Origin: Stenotrophomonas sp. SAM-B
GTDB taxonomy: Bacteria > Pseudomonadota > Gammaproteobacteria > Xanthomonadales > Xanthomonadaceae
NCBI RefSeq assembly: GCF_013387485.1
Contig: NZ_JABBXB010000004.1
Span: 62,001-126,000 of the forward strand
DNA: 64,000 nt
Direction of reading: 5' to 3'
In this document: positions 47,693 to 58,419 of the stretch, piece after piece
How the letters are laid out: each line of letters opens with the position of its first letter
Position numbering within the stretch: position 1 is the first letter of the stretch
Program-made: the position numbers and the translations under genes
The notes under the pieces: model-generated
Told to the model about the DNA's origin: nothing
The model's input: only the letters and a program-made list of their open reading frames with translations
The model's database searches: none

Positions 47693-48366
47693 GCCCGCGC
47701 CTGCGCCTGCAGCCCGAAGCCGTCGGCATCGGCATGACCTCGCAGCGGGTCCGCGATCGCCTGGTGGATCGCCTGCGCGATGCCGGCATCGCCGACGAAG
47801 CCACCCTCAATGCCATCCGTGTCGTGCCGCGCCATCTGTTCATCGATGAAGCGCTGGCCTCGCGTGCCTACGAAGACACCGCACTGCCGATCGGTCATGG
47901 CCAGACCATTTCCCAGCCCTGGGTGGTGGCGCGCATGACCGAAGCGGTGCTGCAGTCGGCCCCGAAGACGGTACTGGAAGTCGGCACCGGGTCGGGCTAC
48001 CAGGCCGCCGTGCTGGGCGCGATCGGGCTGGAGGTGTACACGGTCGAGCGCATCGGCGATCTGCTGCGCCAGGCGCGCAAGCGCTTCCGCGCCCTGGGCA
48101 TGAACATCCGCAGCAAGCATGACGACGGCCGCGTCGGTTGGGCCGAGCACGGTCCGTACGATGCGATCGTGGTGACTGCGGCGGCACCGGCGCTGGTCGA
48201 TGCGCTGGTCGAGCAGCTTGCCGTCGGCGGCCGCCTGGTCGCGCCGGTCGGTGGCCCGGGCGCGCAGTCGCTGATCCAGTTGACCCGTCGCGATGACGGC
48301 AGTGTCGAACAGCAGGTACTGGCACCGGTCACGTTCGTGCCGCTGCTGTCTGGCATGCTGGACTGA
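47689..48366 (+). CDS. pcm: Protein-L-isoaspartate O-methyltransferase
   Basis: Repairs isoaspartyl residues in aged proteins using S-adenosylmethionine. The 225-residue protein has the substrate-binding [15 protein letters not shown] and the SAM motif [16 protein letters not shown], plus [13 protein letters not shown]. Start overlaps the surE stop. It has a somewhat longer N-terminus than the E. coli enzyme. A YqaA-like gene lies between it and nlpD. Confidence 0.95.
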   Translation: MSPRLRLQPEAVGIGMTSQRVRDRLVDRLRDAGIADEATLNAIRVVPRHLFIDEALASRAYEDTALPIGHGQTISQPWVVARMTEAVLQSAPKTVLEVGTGSGYQAAVLGAIGLEVYTVERIGDLLRQARKRFRALGMNIRSKHDDGRVGWAEHGPYDAIVVTAAAPALVDALVEQLAVGGRLVAPVGGPGAQSLIQLTRRDDGSVEQQVLAPVTFVPLLSGMLD

Positions 48367-48385
48367 TTCCAAGGAGCGTTGCGTC

Positions 48386-49000
48386 ATGAAGATTTTCGGT
48401 CCGCTGTACGAGCGGGCAATGAAGTGGGCCGCGCACGAGCGCGCGCCGACCTATCTGACGGTGTTGAGCTTCATCGAGGCGATCATCTTCCCGGTGATGC
48501 CCGAGGTGATGCTCGCCCCGATGTGCGTTGCCCAGCCCAAACGCGGCTGGTGGTTCGCCACGCTCAGCCTGTCCGGCTCCATGGCAGGCGCGCTGGTCGG
48601 CTATGCGCTGGGTCACTTCGCCTTCGAAGCGCTCAAGCCGGTGTTCGCCGCGCTGGGCATGTTGACCAGCATCGAAGGCGGCATCGCCCTCGTGCAGGCC
48701 AAGATGGCCGAGTCGCCCTGGGCAGTGTTCACCTTCCTGGTGCTGGGCGGTTTCATGCCGATCCCGATGAAGGTCTTCACATGGGCATCGGGTATCGTCG
48801 GCGTGCCGTTGCCACAGTATTTCCTGAGCATGTTGATCGGCCGTGGCAAGCGCGTGTACGTGCTGGCGGCGGTCATTCGTATTGGCGGGCCGCGCGCGGA
48901 AGCTGCGCTGCGCCGTTGGATTGAACCGTTGGGCTGGATCGCGACCGCGCTGGTGGTCGTGCTGGTGGCCTGGCTTGTATGGAGGTCGAAGTTCGCATGA
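48386..49000 (+). CDS. YqaA-like VTT (DedA-related) membrane protein
   Basis: The 204-residue inner-membrane protein with the VTT/SNARE-associated fold has re-entrant and membrane helices at FIEAIIFPVMPEVMLAPM, SGSMAGALVGYALGHFAFEAL, FTFLVLGGFMPIPMKVFTWASGIVG and a C-terminal segment IATALVVVLVAWLVW. DedA-type proteins are lipid scramblase or flippase-like and affect membrane potential. AAGGAG at 48371-48376 precedes ATG 48386. Its stop overlaps the nlpD ATG (ATGA), so it is embedded in the surE-pcm-nlpD operon. Confidence 0.88.
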   Translation: MKIFGPLYERAMKWAAHERAPTYLTVLSFIEAIIFPVMPEVMLAPMCVAQPKRGWWFATLSLSGSMAGALVGYALGHFAFEALKPVFAALGMLTSIEGGIALVQAKMAESPWAVFTFLVLGGFMPIPMKVFTWASGIVGVPLPQYFLSMLIGRGKRVYVLAAVIRIGGPRAEAALRRWIEPLGWIATALVVVLVAWLVWRSKFA

Positions 49001-49776
49001 GTGCTGATCGTTTGAGCAAAGGAGTGCGCACCGGCGCGCTGCTGTTGGTGGTGTCGGCGCTGAGCGCCTGTGGCACCGCCACCGTGGTGCGGCCCTCGGG
49101 CTCGGGCGGTGGCGTGGCCCACAGCACCCCGCAGACCTCGGTGGCCAAGCCGGGCCAGACGGCGGTCGTCCGTCGCGGTGACACGCTGTATGCGCTGGCC
49201 CGCATCCACAACATCACGCCGCGCGATCTGGCGGCCTGGAATGGGCTGGCCGAGCCGTACACGATCTATCCCGGCCAGTCGCTGCGCCTGTACCCGGGCG
49301 GCAGCGGCAGCCCCGGCCGCGCGCCGACCACCGTGGTCACCGCGCCGCGTCCGGGCACGACCGCGCCGGTCGCGACCCCCGCGCCGACCACCGCGATCAA
49401 GAGCAACATCAGCTGGCGCTGGCCGGCGGACGGCGCGATCGTCGGCCGTTTCGTCGCGGGTGAAGCGACCAAGCAGGGCGTGGACATCGCCGGTGCCAGT
49501 GGCCAGCCGGTCCGCGCGACGGCCGCCGGCGTGGTGGTGTACTCCGGTGCCGGCCTGGTCGGCTTCGGCGAGCTGATCATCATCAAGCACAGCGACCAGT
49601 GGCTGTCGGCCTATGGCCACAACCGCAAGCGTCTGGTCAACGAAGGCCAGAGCGTCAAGGCCGGCGAGCAGATCGCCGAGATGGGCCGGACGGGTGCTGC
49701 ACGCGACATGCTGCACTTCGAGATCCGCTACAACGGCAAGCCGGTCGATCCGCTGCTGTACCTGCCGCCGAAGTAA
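48997..49776 (+). CDS. nlpD: NlpD-like LysM / M23 amidase-activator lipoprotein
   Basis: The 259-residue lipoprotein has lipobox LSAC, a LysM domain (RRGDTLYALARIHNITPRDLAAWNG, split around residues 57-80, ending YPGQSLRLYPG), a Thr/Pro/Ala-rich linker and a C-terminal M23/LytM domain. The M23 metal site is degenerate: GVDIAG lacks the first histidine, as in E. coli NlpD. It should therefore activate an AmiC-type amidase at the septum rather than cleave peptidoglycan. GGAGG at 48981-48985. Followed by a terminator instead of rpoS. Confidence 0.92.
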   Translation: MSADRLSKGVRTGALLLVVSALSACGTATVVRPSGSGGGVAHSTPQTSVAKPGQTAVVRRGDTLYALARIHNITPRDLAAWNGLAEPYTIYPGQSLRLYPGGSGSPGRAPTTVVTAPRPGTTAPVATPAPTTAIKSNISWRWPADGAIVGRFVAGEATKQGVDIAGASGQPVRATAAGVVVYSGAGLVGFGELIIIKHSDQWLSAYGHNRKRLVNEGQSVKAGEQIAEMGRTGAARDMLHFEIRYNGKPVDPLLYLPPK

Positions 49777-49782
49777 GAACGA

Positions 49783-49809
49783 AAAAGGCCGCCCCAGGGG
49801 CGGCCTTTT
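49783..49809 (+). terminator. Terminator after nlpD (bidirectional)
   Basis: AAAAGGCCGCCCC and GGGGCGGCCTTTT arms with almost no loop; serves nlpD and the reverse-strand gene ending at 49829. Confidence 0.9.
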
Positions 49810-49828
49810 CTGAACGCAAATCCCGGTC

Positions 49829-50203
49829 TCACCCCTTCAGGATGAACGCGGCCGCCACCTTGCGACCCTCGCTGGCGAGGATGTTGAAGGTCCGCGCCGC
49901 GGCCGGGTTGTTCATCACTTCCAGGCCGATCCCCCGGGTCAGGCAGGCGGCCATGACCGCAGCCGGCGGGAACACCTGGGTGTCGCCCGTGCCCAGCACG
50001 ACCAGCGCCGGGTTCAAGGCCAGCACCGGCTGCAGGTGCTCGGGCGTGAGCTGGGCGATGTCGGTCACCGGCCAGGCTTCGATCAGCGTGTCCGGGGCCA
50101 GGATGAAACTGGCGGCCAGCGTCCGGTCATTCACCTTCGCGCTGCGGCCATCGGCGGCGCGCAGGGCGTAGGCGTAGTCGGGGATTTCGTGGCTCAGCTG
50201 CAT
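49829..50203 (-). CDS. Mth938-like domain protein
   Basis: The 124-residue protein of the Mth938/DUF498 family (related to NDUFAF3) has the typical ALVVLGTGDTQVFPPAAVMAACLTRGIGLEVMNNPAAARTFN pattern, quoted here only in part: LGTG near 68-72 and GIGLEVMNNPAAARTFNIL near 90-108. Function in bacteria is not established; the mitochondrial relative aids complex I assembly. Starts 13 nt after yhbY on the same strand, so the two form an operon. Confidence 0.82.
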   Translation of the reverse strand: MQLSHEIPDYAYALRAADGRSAKVNDRTLAASFILAPDTLIEAWPVTDIAQLTPEHLQPVLALNPALVVLGTGDTQVFPPAAVMAACLTRGIGLEVMNNPAAARTFNILASEGRKVAAAFILKG

Positions 50204-50216
50204 GGGCGTTCCGGGA

Positions 50217-50522
50217 TCAGCCGCGCGGCAGGACGATCTGGCGCTGTTCCTTGCTCGGGCGGTACAGCACGGCAACGTGGCCGATGCGCTGCACCAGCGC
50301 GCTTTCGCTGGCACTGACCAGCTCGGCGATGAGGGCGTCACGGGCCTCGCGGTCTTCGGCGGCGACCTTGACCTTGATCAGCTCGTGGCGCTCCAGCACC
50401 TCTTCCAGTTCAGCCAGGAAGGCCGGTGTCACCCCCTTGCCGCCGATCTGGAGCAGGGCTTTCAGATCATGCGCGTGGCCGCGGAGGAAACGGGTTTGGG
50501 AAGAAGTCAGGGCGATAGCCAT
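50217..50522 (-). CDS. yhbY: YhbY RNA-binding protein (CRM domain)
   Basis: The 101-residue single CRS1-YhbY (CRM) domain protein is associated with 50S ribosome assembly. The domain starts with LTSSQTRFLRGHAHDLKALLQIGGKG and includes HELIKVKVAA and IGHVAVLYRPS. Divergent from rlmE, another large-subunit maturation gene, with 65 nt between them, the usual arrangement next to rlmE-ftsH. Confidence 0.93.
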   Translation of the reverse strand: MAIALTSSQTRFLRGHAHDLKALLQIGGKGVTPAFLAELEEVLERHELIKVKVAAEDREARDALIAELVSASESALVQRIGHVAVLYRPSKEQRQIVLPRG

Positions 50523-50587
50523 TCAGGAACAAGCGGTTAACTGGGGCGATCAGGGTATCATGACCTCCCCATCCGACCCGCATCTCA

Positions 50588-51220
50588 ATGGCAACCCGTA
50601 GCAAAAGCAGTCAACGCTGGTTGAAAGAGCACTTCGCCGACCCCTTCGTGAAGAAGGCCCAGGCCGAGGGCATGCGTTCGCGCGCAGCCTACAAGCTGGA
50701 GGAGTTGCTGCAGCGGGATCGGCTGCTGAAGCCGCACATGGTCGTGGTCGACCTGGGCGCCGCCCCGGGCGGCTGGTCCCAGCAGGTCCGCCGCCAGATC
50801 GGCGACACCGGCCGGGTGCTGGCGCTGGACATCCTGGAGATGCCGCCGCTGGCCGGCGTGGAGTTCCTTCACGGGGACTTCAGGGAGCAGACCGTCCTAT
50901 CGGAGTTCGAAGCCATGCTGGGCGATCAGCCGGTGGACCTTGTGCTCTCGGATATGGCCCCCAATAAGAGTGGAATGGACGCGGTGGACCAACCGCGGAT
51001 GATGCACCTGGCGGAGTTGGCGTTGGATTTTGCCGACAACCATCTCAAGCCCGGTGGCGCGTTCCTGATCAAGCTGTTCCAGGGCGTGGGCTTTGACGAC
51101 TACGTGCGCGAAATGCGCCGCCGGTACGACAAAGTGGTGATCCGCAAGCCTGAAGCGTCCCGGAAGCGCTCGCCCGAGGTGTATGCCTTGGGGCAGGGAA
51201 AACGCGCGCAGATCAAGTAA
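50588..51220 (+). CDS. rlmE: 23S rRNA (uridine-2552 2'-O)-methyltransferase
   Basis: Methylates U2552 in the A-loop of 23S rRNA late in 50S assembly. The 210 residues have [17 protein letters not shown], the SAM motif [15 protein letters not shown], catalytic Asp in [11 protein letters not shown] and Lys in [15 protein letters not shown] 50588 with TATCAT (-10-like) about 30 nt upstream. ftsH is 53 nt downstream, as in E. coli. Confidence 0.95.
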   Translation: MATRSKSSQRWLKEHFADPFVKKAQAEGMRSRAAYKLEELLQRDRLLKPHMVVVDLGAAPGGWSQQVRRQIGDTGRVLALDILEMPPLAGVEFLHGDFREQTVLSEFEAMLGDQPVDLVLSDMAPNKSGMDAVDQPRMMHLAELALDFADNHLKPGGAFLIKLFQGVGFDDYVREMRRRYDKVVIRKPEASRKRSPEVYALGQGKRAQIK

Positions 51221-51273
51221 GCTCAACCATACGAATCGCGTCAGGAATTAGAGGAACACCGGAGCCAATGAGG

Positions 51274-53217
<1,944 letters not shown>

Positions 53218-53237
53218 GTGTTGCCCACGTAAGTGAC

Positions 53238-53261
53238 GAAGGCCGGGGAAACCCGGCCTTC
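53238..53261 (+). terminator. Terminator after ftsH
   Basis: GAAGGCCGGG and CCCGGCCTTC arms around GAAA; the T tract is short and interrupted (GTCGTTTCC). Confidence 0.7.
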
Positions 53262-53317
53262 GTCGTTTCCGGCAGGTCATAATGGGACACCGTATTCGTT
53301 CCCGTACTGGAGTCGCC

Positions 53318-53503
53318 ATGTCCGCACCCCCGCCGCAGCCGATCTCGCATACCACCGAAATGGTGATCGCCACGATCATCGGCGTGGCCATCGGCCTGAC
53401 CCGCGACAACTTCCTGCTCGGCGCCGGCATCGGCATCGCGGTCGGTGTGTTGATGAGCATCGCCAAGACTGTCTACGTGGAGCGCAAGCGCCGCCAGCGC
53501 TGA
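53318..53503 (+). CDS. Small membrane protein of unknown function (61 aa)
   Basis: A 61-residue product with one or two hydrophobic helices (MVIATIIGVAIGL and FLLGAGIGIAVGVLMSIAK) and a basic C-terminus (VERKRRQR), giving a cytoplasmic C-terminal end by the positive-inside rule. GGAG at 53309-53312 supports ATG 53318, and a CATAAT hexamer at 53277-53282 could be its -10. Not recognised. Confidence 0.6.
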   Translation: MSAPPPQPISHTTEMVIATIIGVAIGLTRDNFLLGAGIGIAVGVLMSIAKTVYVERKRRQR

Positions 53504-53610
53504 GCGGTTGCGCGCGCGGCCGGCAGTGGGCACGATGCGCTTGCCCGCGCCGCATGCTGCGGTCGGGCATGGCCGGGGGATCGGCCGACACACTTTCCAG
53601 GGGGATTTTC

Positions 53611-54114
53611 ATGCGTCATTCGATGCGCGCAGCCGTTGCTGCGCTGCTGTGCTGTGCCACGCCGGTCATGGCGGCCGAGATCCACGTGCAGGATCCGGTG
53701 CCGTTCAACGAGTCGGCGATCATCGCCGAGAACATCAAGGCCGAGTGCCGGATGGGCGCGCAGCTGGCGACCGCGCTGGGCAGGAATGCCCCGGCGCATG
53801 GCAACACCATCGTCTTCGGCAGTGATCCGGTGAACACCGGCAGTGGACACGCGTTGAAGCTGGAGCTGGTGGAGGCGCAGAGCGCAGGCAATGCGTTCAC
53901 CGGCCACTTCAAGTCGGCCGCCGTGCGCGGCGTTCTGTTCCAGAACGGCCAGCAGGTGGCCACGGTCACCGCACGCCGCGTGTCGCGCGGTGGCGCGTTT
54001 GCCGGCTTCAAGGGCTCTTGCGATGTGCTTGAACGCACCGTCAATGCGATCGGCAACGATCTGGCGATCTGGCTGGCCAAGCCGGTCGATGGGGCCCGCC
54101 TCGGCGACCTCTGA
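53611..54114 (+). CDS. Exported protein of unknown function (167 aa)
   Basis: Precursor with a signal peptide (MRHSMRAAVAALLCCATPVMA before AEIHV), so periplasmic or secreted. The mature part of about 145 residues has two cysteines (AECRMG and KGSCDVLE) that may form a disulfide, and a mix of beta-strand-like segments ending with a helix (VNAIGNDLAIWL). No domain recognised. ATG 53611 with GGGGG about 8 nt upstream. Confidence 0.65.
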   Translation: MRHSMRAAVAALLCCATPVMAAEIHVQDPVPFNESAIIAENIKAECRMGAQLATALGRNAPAHGNTIVFGSDPVNTGSGHALKLELVEAQSAGNAFTGHFKSAAVRGVLFQNGQQVATVTARRVSRGGAFAGFKGSCDVLERTVNAIGNDLAIWLAKPVDGARLGDL

Positions 54115-54171
54115 CTGCCGGTCCGGTGCGCCGGCGTAAACTACGCGCTGGCGTACTTCGTGGATCTGCCC

Positions 54172-55071
54172 ATGTTCGATATCTCCCCCCAGCTCGATTG
54201 CGGCGGCCGCCTGCTGCGGCTGGATCGCCCGCGGGTCATGGGCATCGTCAACGTCACCCCGGATTCGTTTTCCGACGGCGGTGACCACGACAGCGTCGAG
54301 GCCGCGGTCGCACACGGCCTGCAGCTGGTGGCCGAGGGCGCCGACCTGCTCGACATCGGCGGCGAGTCGACCCGGCCTGGCAGTGCGCCGGTGCCGCTGG
54401 ACGAAGAACTGCGCCGCGTCATCCCGGTGATCGAGCGCCTGGCACGCGAAACCACCGTGCCGATCAGCATCGACACCTTCAAGCCCGAGGTGATGCGTGC
54501 CGCCGTCGCGGCCGGTGCCGGCCTGATCAATGACATCCATGCACTGCGCCAGCCGGGCGCGCTGGACGCCGCCGCCGACCTCGGCGTGCCGGTGGTGCTG
54601 ATGCACATGCAGGGCGAGCCGGGCAGCATGCAGGACACCCCGCACTACGATGACGTGGTCGCCGAGGTGCACCGCTTCCTGACCGAGCGCATGTTCCAGG
54701 CCGAGATGGCCGGCGTCGCCAAGAAGCACCTGATCATCGATCTGGGCTTCGGCTTCGGCAAGACCACCGAACACAACATGATCCTGCTCGCGCGCTCGGA
54801 CCGTTTCCTCGAGCTGGGCGTGCCGATGCTGGCCGGCCTGTCGCGCAAGCGCAGCATCGGTGAACTGACCGGTCGCGAGCAGCCGCGTGACCGCGTGGCC
54901 GGTTCGGTGGCCGCGCACCTGATCGCCGCCCAGCGCGGCGCGATGCTGCTGCGCGTGCACGATGTCGCGGCCACGGTCGATGCCCTGAAGGTGTGGGCAG
55001 CGGTCGATGCCGTCCCGATGCCGCGGGTGTCCGCCGCCCCGGCGATGCCGCGCTGGCCGGACGAGGACTGA
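54172..55071 (+). CDS. folP: Dihydropteroate synthase
   Basis: Joins p-aminobenzoate to dihydropterin pyrophosphate in folate synthesis; the target of sulfonamides. The 299 residues contain [27 protein letters not shown] and [16 protein letters not shown], with the SRKR motif ([13 protein letters not shown]). Slightly longer than E. coli at the C-terminus. Stop and miaA start overlap (TGATG); ftsH upstream, as in E. coli where folP follows ftsH. Confidence 0.96.
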   Translation: MFDISPQLDCGGRLLRLDRPRVMGIVNVTPDSFSDGGDHDSVEAAVAHGLQLVAEGADLLDIGGESTRPGSAPVPLDEELRRVIPVIERLARETTVPISIDTFKPEVMRAAVAAGAGLINDIHALRQPGALDAAADLGVPVVLMHMQGEPGSMQDTPHYDDVVAEVHRFLTERMFQAEMAGVAKKHLIIDLGFGFGKTTEHNMILLARSDRFLELGVPMLAGLSRKRSIGELTGREQPRDRVAGSVAAHLIAAQRGAMLLRVHDVAATVDALKVWAAVDAVPMPRVSAAPAMPRWPDED

Positions 55072-56024
55072 TGGCCGTCGATCGGCGCCCGCTGGCGATC
55101 GCGGTCATGGGCCCGACCGCGTCGGGCAAGACCGCCACCGCGATCGCGCTGGCCCGGCAGCTGGACGGTGAGATCGTCAGCGTCGATTCGGCGCTGGTCT
55201 ATCGCGGGTTGGATATCGGGTCGGCCAAGCCCGATGCGGCCGAGCGCGCGCAGGCGCCGCACCATCTGCTCGATGTGCGCGACCCGTGGCAGACCTACTC
55301 GGCGGCAGAGTTCGCCAGCGACGCGGCGCGTGCCGTCCGCGACATCATCGCGCGCGGGCGCATGCCGATTCTGGCCGGCGGCACCGGGCTGTATTTCCGC
55401 GCCCTGCTGCAGGGCCTGTCGCCGATGCCCGAAGCCGATCCGGCGGTGCGCGCGCAGATCGCGGCCGAGGCGGCCGAGCAGGGCTGGGCGGCGATGCATA
55501 CGCAGCTGGCCGGCATCGATCCGGCCGCTGCAAAGCGCATTCACGCCACCGACCCGCAACGCATCCAGCGGGCGCTGGAAGTCCATCGCTTGACCGGCAC
55601 CCCGATCAGCGAGTGGCAGAAGCTGCCTGGCGTGGACCGGCTGCCGGTGCGGGCGCTCAAACTGGTCCTCGCACCGCGCGAACGCTCGGTGCTGCACCAG
55701 CGCATCGAGACCCGTTTCGACGCCATGCTGGCCCACGGGTTCCTGGACGAAGTCCGCGCGCTGCGGGCCCTTCCTGCCATGGCCGGGGTCGCGGTGCCGC
55801 TGGATCTCCCAGCGGTGCGCGCGGTGGGCTACCGGCAGGCCTGGGAGCATCTGGACGGGCAGGGTACGGCGGCGGCGTTCCGTGAACGCGGCATCCAGGC
55901 CACCCGTCAGCTGGCCAAGCGCCAGCTGACCTGGCTGCGCGGGGAGCTTGATGCGCGCTGGTTCGATCCCCATTTAGACAGGGCTTCCCTGGCGGATGCG
56001 GTGTCGACCTTCGTCGCACGCTGA
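55071..56024 (+). CDS. miaA: tRNA dimethylallyltransferase
   Basis: Adds an isopentenyl group to A37 of tRNAs that read UNN codons. The 317 residues have the P-loop [48 protein letters not shown] and [17 protein letters not shown] 55071 overlaps the folP stop. hfq is 107 nt downstream, the typical miaA-hfq-hflX order. Confidence 0.96.
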   Translation: MAVDRRPLAIAVMGPTASGKTATAIALARQLDGEIVSVDSALVYRGLDIGSAKPDAAERAQAPHHLLDVRDPWQTYSAAEFASDAARAVRDIIARGRMPILAGGTGLYFRALLQGLSPMPEADPAVRAQIAAEAAEQGWAAMHTQLAGIDPAAAKRIHATDPQRIQRALEVHRLTGTPISEWQKLPGVDRLPVRALKLVLAPRERSVLHQRIETRFDAMLAHGFLDEVRALRALPAMAGVAVPLDLPAVRAVGYRQAWEHLDGQGTAAAFRERGIQATRQLAKRQLTWLRGELDARWFDPHLDRASLADAVSTFVAR

Positions 56025-56131
56025 GTCCACGCCTTCACGCCTCCACCCCGTGTACCATCAAGGGTTCCGGCGGGCGGCGGGGGCCGTGGCAACTGCCGGA
56101 AGACCATAAAAACAATAATCAGGAGTGTGCA

Positions 56132-56413
56132 ATGTCCAAGGGGCAATCGCTGCAGGATCCGTTTCTGAATGCACTTCGGCGCGAACGTGTGCCGGTGTCG
56201 GTGTATCTGGTCAATGGCATCAAGCTGCAGGGGACGATTGAATCGTTCGACCAGTTCGTGGTGCTGCTGCGTAACACGGTGAGCCAGATGGTGTACAAGC
56301 ACGCCATCTCGACCGTCGTTCCGGCGCGCAACGTGAAGGTCGGGCCCGGTGGTGGCTATGTGCAGTCCAATGATGGCGCCGAAGGCGTCCAAGGTGATGA
56401 CGACGTTGAGTGA
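56132..56413 (+). CDS. hfq: RNA chaperone Hfq
   Basis: Hexameric Sm-like protein that pairs small RNAs with mRNAs. The 93 residues keep Sm1 ([22 protein letters not shown] split over residues 5-27, [18 protein letters not shown]) and the Sm2 motif [10 protein letters not shown]. The tail is short and acidic ([10 protein letters not shown]). AGGAG lies upstream of ATG 56132, in an AT-rich leader (about 56105-56120) that may hold a promoter. Confidence 0.97.
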   Translation: MSKGQSLQDPFLNALRRERVPVSVYLVNGIKLQGTIESFDQFVVLLRNTVSQMVYKHAISTVVPARNVKVGPGGGYVQSNDGAEGVQGDDDVE

Positions 56414-56439
56414 CAGTGTGAAAAATTCTGGAGAACTGC

Positions 56440-57750
56440 GTGTTTGACCGTTCCAAGCGAGGCGAACACGCACTCCTCATCCAGCCGCATGCCGGCCGGC
56501 TCGAAGACGACGTGCTTGAAGAGTTCACCGATCTGGCCCGCTCCGCCGGGGCCAGCATCGCGGCCACCCTGACCGCGCGCATCGATCGGCCCAATCCGTC
56601 GATCCTGATCGGCAGCGGCAAGCTGGACGAGGTCAAGGCCGCGGCCGATGCGACCGGTGCCGACCTGATCCTGGTCAACCATGCGCTGTCGCCGGGGCAG
56701 GAGCGCAACCTGGAGCGCTTCCTGGAGCGGCGCGTGATCGACCGCACCGGGCTGATCCTGGACATCTTCGCCCAGCGCGCGCGCAGCCACGAAGGCAAGC
56801 TGCAGGTCGAACTGGCGCAGCTGCGCCACATGTCCACGCGGCTGATCCGCGGCTGGACCCATCTGGAGCGCCAGCGCGGCGGTTCCATCGGCCTGCGCGG
56901 GCCGGGTGAAACCCAGCTGGAAACCGATCGCCGCCTGCTGCAGAAGCGGGTGGAGCAGCTGCAGAAGAAGCTGGAAAAGGTGGAAGTGCAGCGCACCCAG
57001 ATGCGCCGTGCCCGCCTGCGCAGCGAGCTGCCGCGCGTGGCCCTGGTGGGCTACACCAACGCCGGCAAGTCGACCCTGTTCAACGCCTTGACCGGTGCCG
57101 AGGCCTACGCCGCGGACCAGTTGTTCGCGACGCTGGACCCGACCGTGCGCCGCATCGCGCTGCCGGGCGGCAGCGTGGTGCTCGCCGATACCGTCGGCTT
57201 CGTCCGCGACCTGCCGCATGATCTGGTGGCCGCGTTCCGGTCGACCTTGTCCGAAGCCCGCGAAGCGGACTTCCTGCTGCATCTCGTCGATGCCGCCGAT
57301 CCGCACCGCGAGGAACGCATCGCGCAGGTCGATGAAGTCCTGACCGCCATCGGCGCGGGCGATCTGCCGCAGTTGCTGGTGTTCAACAAGATCGACCGTA
57401 TCGACGGGGCCGAAGTGCGCCACGATGGCCAGGATGGCATCCCGGACAGCGCACGCCGCGAGCGGGTCTGGATTTCCGCCCGCGACAATGTCGGCCTGCC
57501 GCTGCTGCAGTCCGTGCTGGGCAAGCGCCTGGGCCTGCAGCACGTCAGTGGCGAGCTGCGGCTGCCGCCGAGTGCAGGTCGCCTGCGTTCGCGCCTGCAT
57601 CAGCTGGAGGTCGTACGCAGCGAAGTCACCGACGAGGACGGCTGGCTCCTCCAGGTCGAGATCCCGATCGCCGAGGCCGAGAAGCTGGCGGCCGGCGAGG
57701 GCGGCGAACCGATCCGCGCGATGCTCCCGGAGAAGCTCCCGGAATGGTGA
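56440..57750 (+). CDS. hflX: Ribosome-associated GTPase HflX
   Basis: GTPase that splits stalled 70S ribosomes under stress. The 436-residue protein has the N-terminal HflX domain (DLILVNHALSPGQERNLERFL; GGSIGLRGPGETQLETDRR), a coiled coil, and a G domain with GYTNAGKSTLFNAL (G1), DTVGFVRDLPHDLV (G3) and NKIDR (G4). GTG start 56440 with GGAGA six bases upstream. Follows hfq by 26 nt. Confidence 0.96.
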   Translation: MFDRSKRGEHALLIQPHAGRLEDDVLEEFTDLARSAGASIAATLTARIDRPNPSILIGSGKLDEVKAAADATGADLILVNHALSPGQERNLERFLERRVIDRTGLILDIFAQRARSHEGKLQVELAQLRHMSTRLIRGWTHLERQRGGSIGLRGPGETQLETDRRLLQKRVEQLQKKLEKVEVQRTQMRRARLRSELPRVALVGYTNAGKSTLFNALTGAEAYAADQLFATLDPTVRRIALPGGSVVLADTVGFVRDLPHDLVAAFRSTLSEAREADFLLHLVDAADPHREERIAQVDEVLTAIGAGDLPQLLVFNKIDRIDGAEVRHDGQDGIPDSARRERVWISARDNVGLPLLQSVLGKRLGLQHVSGELRLPPSAGRLRSRLHQLEVVRSEVTDEDGWLLQVEIPIAEAEKLAAGEGGEPIRAMLPEKLPEW

Positions 57751-57779
57751 TGGGTGTGCCGGCCACTGGCCGGCGCCCA
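57751..57779 (+). repeat. REP-like palindrome after hflX
   Basis: TGCCGGCC/GGCCGGC stem extended by TGGG/CCCA. Core is the same as the palindromes at 26565 and 26730 but the GTAG head is replaced by GGTG. Starts directly after the hflX stop. Confidence 0.55.
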
Positions 57780-57888
57780 TGATCCTGAGGAAGCGCGACC
57801 CTCCGTCGCACCCGCGGACACACGACACCACCCACGTTTTCGGCTAAAACAGGGGGCGTTCGTCCCCCCGTTGATCCAGGATTTCCCC

Positions 57889-58383
57889 ATGACAGTTCCT
57901 TCCGACGCCGAGCTGGGCGCCCTCGCCAGTGACGTGGGCCAGCGCCTGCAGCAGGCCTCGCTGCAGCTGGTGACCGCCGAAAGCTGCAGTGGCGGCTGGA
58001 TCGCCAAGGCGATGACCGATATCGCCGGCTCCTCGGCGTTCTTCGACTGCGGCATGGTCGTCTACAGCTATGAAGCCAAACAACGCCTGCTCGGCGTGCG
58101 TGCGCAGACCCTGGAGCAGTTCGGTGCGGTCAGCCGCGAGACCGTGCTGGAAATGGTCTCCGGTGCGCTGATCAATTCCGGTGCCGGCATCGCCGTGGCG
58201 GTGACCGGCATCGCCGGGCCCGGCGGCGGCAGCGAGGACAAGCCGGTGGGCAGCGTCTGGATCGGCTGGAAGGGCCGTGGCGGCTACGCGCGTGCGCAGC
58301 TGTTCCAGTTCGAGGGCGACCGCGAAGCCATACGGCGGCAGACCGTGCAGCAGGCGCTGACCGGAATCTTCCCGCTGTTGTGA
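57889..58383 (+). CDS. CinA C-terminal domain amidohydrolase-like protein
   Basis: The 164-residue protein corresponds to the nicotinamide-nucleotide amidohydrolase (PncC) domain alone, with VTAESCSGGWIAKAM, GGMVVYS-like CGMVVYSYEAKQRLLGV and VTGIAGPGGGSEDKPVG. It likely recycles NMN to nicotinate mononucleotide. No N-terminal CinA domain. ATG 57889 with CCAGGA upstream; the frame extending back to 57754 covers the palindrome and is not favoured. A GGGGGCG hairpin lies in the leader (about 57852-57868). Confidence 0.88.
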   Translation: MTVPSDAELGALASDVGQRLQQASLQLVTAESCSGGWIAKAMTDIAGSSAFFDCGMVVYSYEAKQRLLGVRAQTLEQFGAVSRETVLEMVSGALINSGAGIAVAVTGIAGPGGGSEDKPVGSVWIGWKGRGGYARAQLFQFEGDREAIRRQTVQQALTGIFPLL

Positions 58384-58419
58384 CATCCTGACCGGGTGTG
58401 CTGACAGGAGAGTGGGCCG

